Shown here piece by piece: positions 57,501-64,000 of a DNA stretch of 64,000 nt. Origin of the DNA: Haliotis asinina. Its lineage: Eukaryota; Mollusca; Gastropoda; Lepetellida; Haliotidae. A model generated the notes under the pieces. The model searched no databases and was not told where the DNA came from. It was given only the letters and a program-made list of their open reading frames with translations. Numbering within the stretch: the first letter of the stretch is position 1; every line of letters starts with the position of its first letter. Made by a program: the position numbers and the translations under genes. The stretch covers positions 32,849,054 through 32,913,053 of the forward strand of contig NC_090282.1 of NCBI RefSeq assembly GCF_037392515.1. The letters run 5' to 3'.

Positions 57501-57937
57501 TGTGACTCATAGGGATGGATCAATCTTGGTAAGAAGTACTGAAATGTGGTCTACCGGATTTGGGAAGGTCACACATTGATCCTTGCTGTTGGTATTGGCT
57601 CCATAGCCTCGATATGGTACTCGGCGAGACATCAGGAAACCTTGCAACCCCTGATCTGGACTCGTCTGCTTCAAATTGTGGGATGCCGTTATTCCTCTGT
57701 GCCTCAGTTAGTTTTGGCATTGTTGAATCTGTGCTGATGGTTGTAACCGAAGTGAATCAAAATCCAAAACCCATTACTTTAACAATGCTTGTGCCTTTTA
57801 CACATGTCATTGCATACGTGGCTCGAAACAACAGCACTGGACCGTCTTTGCTGAGAGGTGCATATATTTCCAGTGTTTTTTAGTAATATATATATATACT
57901 TCCGACTTCTCACTTTCACGCTTAGATACTTTAAAGA

Positions 57938-58045
57938 AATTCATTGAGGCAGTGGGTTAGATTTGAAGAATCGTGAGTACAATGTGTGAAGCCCATTTCT
58001 TGTGTACCCTTCCGTGATATTGCTGGAATGTTGCTGTGTGAATCA
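57938..58045 (+). mobile_element. SINE family B, partial
   Basis: 'caatgtgtgaagcccatttc', 'cttccgtgatattgctggaa' and 'tgttgctgtgtgaa' match the body and tail; the tRNA-like head is barely visible. Confidence 0.65.
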
Positions 58046-58049
58046 CCTC

Positions 58050-59260
58050 TACATCAAAACGCAGCTGTTCACGTGTTTGATATTTGTTTTGCGATAGTTT
58101 GATACATGATCCTATGCAGTTCCCCAGTATAAGGATTGCACTTGGTTCCTCAAGTTCGTGGAGAAATTCATCTTCCATCTAACCATCTATAGGAGAGTAG
58201 TTTAAGTGAATATAAACTTTTGATGGATAACCCCCTTTTCTTAACAAATACTAACATTAATTTAAATCACCGTCTCTATATCACATTATAATAATACTTT
58301 GACAAAACTTCGTGTGTGATATGTGGTGTGTATAGATATATGACTCACACCAATGGCGCTCCAATAAAGTGAACACACGTACAAAGTGAAACTTAATATG
58401 GCCCTCGTGTGTCTTAATCAGCCGATATACTTACATTTAAAACACATACTATAGCATTATTCATATGTATCCGCACAGTGCAACAACGTCCACTCAGTTA
58501 TTAACCGGGTCACATAGAGCAGTATTGTGGCAGGTTTGTTCGACTGAAGTCGCAAACCACGCCTAATTTCCACACCTAATGCTGTCGCCGAGTGCTCCGA
58601 GATACCGCACGTGCAGAACGAGTGGGAGAAGCGTGGCAGTAGGTATGAAAACGTTTACCTAACGACGGCAATGACATCAGTTCAGTTCGGGGTAAAACTT
58701 GATCTACTGACACAGCTATAGGTTCACAGTGTTAGCGAATGTTGGGGTGTATCACTCTGAGTGAATGGCAGTTCGGCAGCTATAGTGTGAAAACCTCAGA
58801 TTAACACCAGTTTTGCTAAACTGGTTAAATATGTCTTGCGTCAGTATTGATCTTTCAAATCATGCATTTATGTCAGCAGTCTCAAGAAGGTTTATTCAAT
58901 TCTCATTTGAATATAACTTTGAATACAGACTTTGAAAATATGAGTAAATGTTGTTTTACACCACAGTAACAAAACCAGTTATGTACTTGTGGGTTGCATG
59001 TGGCTGAGTCCATAGTCATCCAGGTAGTGTATTACCTCTGACACTGACAGGGATAAAAGAATCCATTTATATTGTGCTAAGACCATATCAGCTACAGTAT
59101 ATAAATTGGTGCCAGTGATTTGCAGGCCCCTGTGATGGAGTCTGTTAGACCTGTGGTCAATAGCAAGAGCAACAATCACAAATATGATGGTAAACAGTCT
59201 GTCAGATCTGAGTGTTCCCATTGTGGCTATTTCCTACTGTCCCATTGTTTCAATGCATAT
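58050..59260. other. Intergenic DNA with a CpG-richer patch
   Basis: No coding region. From about 58480 to 58700 CpG dinucleotides are denser than around it ('cgccgagtgctccgagatac', 'cgcacgtgcagaacgagtgg'), which could mark a promoter of a gene starting further right; a 'gtaggtatg' donor-like site follows at 58639. Weak evidence. Confidence 0.3.
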
Positions 59261-59267
59261 ACATTGC

Positions 59268-59426
59268 CTAGATGGATGCTCATGCTGTTGATCACTGGAT
59301 TCAATACTCACCAGGATTGAAAATGCACATTGCGTAGATTTATGGTCATGCTGTTGATCACTGCATTGTCTGGTCCAGACTCGAATGTTTACATACTGCT
59401 GCCATGTTGCTGAGTGAAGTGTTAAA
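59268..59426 (+). mobile_element. SINE family A, partial and rearranged
   Basis: 'gatggatgctcatgctgttg' plus 'atcactggatt' appears twice in slightly different form, the second time followed by 'gtctggtccagactcg' and a worn tail. It abuts the fuller copy at 59441. Confidence 0.65.
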
Positions 59427-59440
59427 TAAGAAAATAAGAT

Positions 59441-59699
59441 CTGGGGTAGAATAGGCCTTCAGCAACCCATGCTTGTCATAAGAGGCAACTATGCTTGTCA
59501 TAAGAGGCGACTAACGGGATCGGGTGGTCAGGGTTGATGACTTGGTTGACACATGTCATCAGTTCCCAATTGCGCAGATCGATGCTGGTGTTGGTCACTG
59601 GATTGTCTGGTCCAGACTCAATTGTTTAAAGACGGCTGCCATATGGCTGGAATTTTGCTGAGTGCGTTGTAAAACTCAACTCACTCAACTCACTCACTG
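59441..59699 (+). mobile_element. SINE family A, full-length copy
   Basis: All blocks from 'ctggggtagaataggccttc' to 'cgttgtaaaactcaactcac' are present. The piece 'atgcttgtcataagaggc' is duplicated in tandem inside it. Confidence 0.85.
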
Positions 59700-60960
59700 A
59701 CTGTTAACATTACACAACTACAAAAATGTTTGTTGTAAAATGAGCCAACCTAGAAAAGAAAAAAATGGACTACTTCAATGATAATGTGCTAAGAGACTTC
59801 CTAAAAAATAATCAATCATCTTACTGAACAAAATGGAGACTTGTCTTGCACCATGAACAACTTAGCATGGTCCACTGCTGGAATGTCTGCATTTTCAATT
59901 TGTTTGAGGAGTGTGTAAAAACACTGTGTAAACATGAGGTTTTACCTCAAGTGGTGGCTTGATTACAATGCCTGTTGTGAGCTCATACACAAAGTACTTT
60001 ATATTCCTCACAATCTAAACAGGAGTGGTGTATGTCAAGTCATTAACAAAACATGTCTGCCCTTAACCAAGGGACTTGTCTTTACACTCGTTTTTTTCCT
60101 GAATTCATACATAACAACTTCCACAAGTGATCAGTGAGGATAGTTTTACTCCTCTTGTAGCACTATTTCGGCAAGATCATGGTAGGGATGGGACTGGGAA
60201 AGGCAGGGGCCAGGGGCCATTTTGCACACAGGAATACAAAATGGCCTATTAAAATTTGGAAGTTTACTATTGATACAAAGGCAGTGGCCCATTCAAAATT
60301 CAGAAAATGGCTAATAATCCTGAAAATGGCCCATTGTCAAAGTTCCCTTTCCCAATCCCTGTAGGGGACACCAGAAATGAATTTTGGAATAAAATTTGTG
60401 GAAAAGATGAAAAGCATATATACAATGAATACGTTTTACATCAAGGCAGCCTGTTTGGATGAAAACATCAGAATATATTGTGGTTTTTATGATGCACAAC
60501 CCGCTCTACACAGCTGGGAATGTATGTGCTCTATAATCAAAGAAATGCAGTAGTTGGAATATTGCTGAGTGAACAAGAAACAAACAAGACACCTCACAGC
60601 CTGTGAGTTAGGAAGGTAGAGATTGTACAAAACCAGTAGCATTTTGCAAAAAATGAATATTTAAAGCATGTAACTACAGCACTATGTTTTTTTTTCTTAC
60701 AGCTGTAATAGTTCATACTGACAAACACATTAAGTACGCCATGTATTCTGTTACATGTTTATGCATGTAAATTTTTAAGGGCATGTGTCAAAGGCAGGTT
60801 AATGATTTTGGAGGTGGACTTGATGTGGGCGAGATCCAATTCAGATGTCTGTCCAGCTTGGAGGTTACCTCAGGTAGGCAAGTTCTGTATGGATGTAACA
60901 TTCACTTACAACAGATATTACCTTATATTTGTTTTGTTTGTATTTTATGCTTTATGGCTA
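59700..60960. other. Intergenic DNA, no gene seen
   Basis: Short chance frames only. A frame at 60783-60875 ('MCQRQVNDFGGGLDVGEIQF') is followed by a donor-like 'gtaggc', but has no partner or homology that I recognise. Confidence 0.35.
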
Positions 60961-60964
60961 AGGG

Positions 60965-61150
60965 GATTACAATGTAAATGATTTCCCCAAAATGTATGTA
61001 CAAAGTAAGTGACACCCCCACCCCCACCCTGCCCATAGTACATGTGTACAAATCGCATGACCCACTCACCCAACCAGAACAAAATGGGAGATCCTCTTGA
61101 AAGATCGTCATCAGCACCCCCATTACCCCTGCCAACCATATGAATGGCCC
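60965..61150. repeat. Dispersed C-rich repeat, copy 2
   Basis: Shares 'gtacaaagtaagtgac', C-rich tracts, 'gtacaaatcgcatgaccc'/'cagaacaaaatgg'-type blocks and 'atgaatgg' with 2290-2475 in the same order. Confidence 0.5.
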
Positions 61151-61566
61151 CAAAGTCATTATGTGTGGGGATTTATGTGTAAAATATTTCTGTATGATGG
61201 ATACTGCTGTTGTTCAATACTCCATAAAAATGAATTTTGGACATGAATTTTAGAATATTAAAACAATCGTGTGAATTCGAATTGAAGCGTATTCATCTCG
61301 CACATTATTGGTTATGAAGAATGGTGCACATCAGTGATAGAAGCTATAGTATGTGCACAGTTGCATTCCTTGCCTCCATGTTGGATGGTGTTGTGTTTGA
61401 ATCCCTGATTATGATCCTTGGTTTATTTGCACCGTCCACAGGCCTGTGACCAAGTGGTATATATCCTGTATCTGCGTGTGTTCAGATCCCCTCCCCATGG
61501 CTTGAAGACGTTATTGTTTATTTGTGGGTTGACATTCCTTTGTGAAAAATTCACATTATGTGAAGT

Positions 61567-61790
61567 AAGTTTAGTTTTACTCTGCACTAAGCAATAATCG
61601 AGCTATATGGTGGTAGTCTGTAAATAATCAAGTCTATCAATCTGGGGATCAACATCATGAGCATCGATTTGCACAAATGGGATACAATGATATGTCAAAC
61701 TTGTGAGCAAGCCTCACCATCCAAACCTGTTAGTCACCTCTTAAGCATGGGTTACTGAAGATCACCTCTAACCCGGATCTTCACGGGTCC
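61567..61790 (-). mobile_element. SINE family A, nearly full copy on the minus strand
   Basis: 'ttagttttactctgcactaa', 'tctgtaaataatcaagtcta', 'gagcatcgatttgcacaaat', 'cttaagcatgggttactgaa' and 'taacccggatcttcacggg' are the reverse complement of the family in correct order. Confidence 0.8.
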
Positions 61791-61969
61791 ACTTTATGTA
61801 GAAGGACATGTAGAGTGAGGTAGTGTGGGCATTTGGGTGGATTCTGGTGGGATCTTGACTCATTGAAGCCTTTCTGAAACTGTCAGGTTAAATGATCATA
61901 TATCAGAATGTTACATTTAAACAACTCATATGCATGATTTTATTTATAACTGATATATGTAAGAGGTAT

Positions 61970-62127
61970 GATTGAATGAGTGAGTGAGCTGGGTTTTACA
62001 CTGGTTTTAGCAATATTCCCGCAATATCATGGTGGGGTACACCAGAAATGGTATTTACATATTGTACCTGTGTGGGGAATCACACCCTGCAGTTGGATTA
62101 GCTATTGGGAGTAGGGCTTAAGTGTTT
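61970..62127 (-). mobile_element. SINE family B copy on the minus strand
   Basis: 'gagtgagtgagctgggtttt', 'agcaatattcccgcaatatc', 'acaccagaaatggtatttac' and 'gtacctgtgtggggaatcac' are the reverse of the family B tail, body and B box. Confidence 0.75.
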
Positions 62128-62129
62128 AA

Positions 62130-64000
62130 CGAAACATATTTTTTTATTTCAAACCTGATAATTTTTCAGAATTGTGGATTTGTGGCATAAACAATGGCTT
62201 GATTTAAGTGAAATCATGCAAAACATTTTCTCCTTGAAAAAGTTAGGCATATTTGTCATACTGTTTAGTCATACCGGCTACAAAGTATTTGCATAATTCT
62301 ATTATCTCCTATACAAAGTTTATTAATGTCTCAAGTTCTTAGCAACCCGACCCCAGTATGCTGAGTCTATCGAACATTCTGTGTTAGACCTTGACACCCT
62401 AAGAATTAAGGGATCAGTTATTCCTTGCTCATGAGGTATTCCCACCATTACTCTAGTGGTGATTAGACAGGAAGAGTCCAGGTATGCTTATGTTGTACAG
62501 GGATTGTCCAATTAATCAATATAATTCAGTGTCATTAAGGTTTCGGTATTGATTATTAATTCACTGGAGTGAAGATTATCTGGTTGTCAGCTTGTAGGAG
62601 GTACAAGTCACTTCAGGGATTCCAGGGTAGAATGAGACAGTCCTAGAGTTGTGGCGAAGTACACACTGAAATGGTGATTACTGTGTTACCTGGCTGATTG
62701 TGTGTCATGGAATATTGTCAACTGCTGTGTGGCAACTTTCACTCGCTCACTCACTCCTTCACTGACTCATTCTATTAAGTACCAAGTTATGTTTTAACCA
62801 CATGGTGATCCTAAACCATTGGAGTTCAGCTGTAAAATAAGAGTTCAAAAGATGAGTGTTACAGGAAGTGAACCAATGGCAACATGTTCATTGATGTTTA
62901 GGCCAGACCATTTATATTTCTTATTACATGGAATTTTGAAAAAGAGGGAGAAAGAAATCACCAGTCAAGATAATGTTCCTTTTAACTTCCAAAAGTATTT
63001 TATTTTTAGCAGTTTATGAAGTGTATATTGGGCAAAAGACAATCTTAGAAATACGAGTATGTTTTGTAAGTTTATATTTTTGGCCTATTAAAAACTTAAG
63101 ACATCATTTATGATCAGGAAAATTAATCGTTATTTTATTTCTTTTTCTTTAAAAGATACATTGTGCAGATCTGTAAAACGAGGAATAAAACTGATTTGGC
63201 CTTAAGAGGAATAAAGAACACCCTGACATGTCATTTTGGATTCATGTTTTACCCGCCTACTAACCAAGGGTTTTGTGCACTAGGGGTATGAACAAAGCAG
63301 TAGCCAAGGTGAGTCTGTCAGAAAGGCATTCAAATAACTTTTTGTTTGATGTACATCTCACAGGTAGAAATATCAGGTGACTCTAGAAATCAATCATGCC
63401 TGCCACGTCCATTGTCCTGTGCCCTTTTAGATACCTGTATGATCAAAAGGAAATATTGTAACATTGTTTGTTTGCGCAAAAACATATTGCTATAGATGCA
63501 TAAATAATAAAGTTTCCCCTGAAAAGCATTAAGTATTGACATGTTAAAAATAAATATTGCATCTTTACTCATATTCTCAGTTCTCAAGGAAAATATTTCA
63601 AAAAGAAGTCAATAAAACAAGCACAGACATTTTAATGGTACACATGGGGTGTAATTATAAAGATCCCTGCAGTGTAAGAATTTCATTACGCCACCTCATA
63701 GAAACTTAATTTTCCATGTTATGAGCTGTTAGAAGTGTTTTGTGCCCACCTGAGTGTGTATGATTAGAATGTGTGTAGTTTATGATCACCAATCACCATA
63801 CCTTTTGTGTCATGTGATACCTGTGTAGTTGAGGCTGATCGTGTGAATGCATGTTTATGTTCGCGGATCACGTTTTCCACAAGTGGGTGTTGACAGTTTG
63901 AAATACTTGCAGTATTGCATGCCAACATGGTGTCTGTATTTTGTTACTGTTCACAAGGATATGTCGTTTTCTGTGGCAATGATCGGGGCTACAGTGGTCA
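62130..64000. other. Right end of the window, no firm gene
   Basis: AT-rich DNA. Two weak exon-like spots: 63288-63310 (an ATG followed by a short frame and 'gtgagt') and 63953-64000 (a 'ttcacaag' followed by a frame starting MSFSVAMIGATVV, open to the window edge). Neither can be confirmed without the DNA to the right. Confidence 0.3.

Larger units (their letters stand above)
56014..57735 (-). mobile_element. Tc1/mariner DNA transposon relic, split by inserted repeats
   Basis: The N-terminal DNA-binding part is at 57720-57520 on the minus strand ('MPKLTEAQRNNGIPQFEADE', then 'VSPSTISRLWSQYQQQGS'). The C-terminal part is at about 56600-56014 ('RPHTACATEDYLANNNINVF', 'DLNPIEHLWDQIDKHV', 'LLNLLQEWRKL'). 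About 850 bp of other DNA separates them, and frameshifts and stops occur in the C-terminal half, so it cannot be active. The order HTH, DDE-like middle and NPIEHLWD block is diagnostic for Tc1 transposases. Terminal inverted repeats were not delimited. Confidence 0.8.

Noticed and set aside
63953-64000. Possible first residues of a protein (MSFSVAMIGATVV) at the right edge
   Set aside because: Too short and cut by the window edge; the upstream acceptor-like site is weak.
1-64000. CRISPR arrays, operons or bacterial-type systems
   Set aside because: The tandem arrays have no spacer structure, genes are spliced, and nothing points to a prokaryotic origin.

Overview
The window looks like a piece of a mollusc nuclear genome, most likely a marine gastropod of the abalone (Haliotis) type. 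The genes are intron-rich with GT-AG borders. AT-rich intronic and intergenic DNA is full of short interspersed repeats ending in CACTCAC/TCACTCAC runs, which I associate from memory with abalone and related gastropods; this species assignment is inference. Four host genes can be built exon by exon with consistent reading phases.

Layout. (1) 1-1.1 kb: a broken DIRS-type retrotransposon fossil. (2) 1.84-3.83 kb, plus strand: the last three exons of an LRRC14/PRAME-family leucine-rich-repeat gene whose 5' part lies left of the window or was not seen. (3) 3.8-12.7 kb: gene-poor DNA with SINEs, a 120-bp palindrome and an inverted pair of a dispersed repeat. (4) 12.74-20.36 kb, plus strand: a three-exon gene for a 112-residue, cysteine-rich, probably GPI-anchored surface protein. 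Its introns hold a LINE 3' end, a dead Tc1/mariner copy, several SINEs and a long palindromic element entangled with a minisatellite. (5) 22.5-25.3 kb, minus strand: a complete four-exon MED30 (Mediator subunit). (6) 26-30 kb: spacer with palindromes and a hammerhead-ribozyme-like fossil. (7) 30.38-52.72 kb, plus strand: a twenty-exon GTF3C2 (TFIIIC subunit, TFIIIC110) of 1373 predicted residues, with AT-hook repeats, an RG-rich stretch and three zinc-finger-like motifs in front of the conserved WD40 part. Its introns contain four unrelated minisatellites, one of which has copied the exon-10 splice donor about ten times. (8) 52.9-64 kb: no convincing gene; SINEs and a Tc1/mariner relic containing a tandem and inverted small repeat.

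Functionally, MED30 (RNA polymerase II Mediator) and GTF3C2 (RNA polymerase III factor) are divergent neighbours about 5 kb apart, both general transcription genes. I see no operon-like or cluster-like system. TFIIIC binds the B box of tRNA genes and tRNA-derived SINEs, and such SINEs occur inside this TFIIIC gene; that is a coincidence worth noting, not evidence of regulation.

The features most worth a second look are the splice-donor minisatellite (41.95-42.3 kb), the hammerhead-like inverted repeat (26.53-26.63 kb), the zinc-finger/AT-hook extension of GTF3C2, the small GPI-type protein, and several near-perfect hairpins (7.82, 20.55, 26.72 and 39.62 kb).
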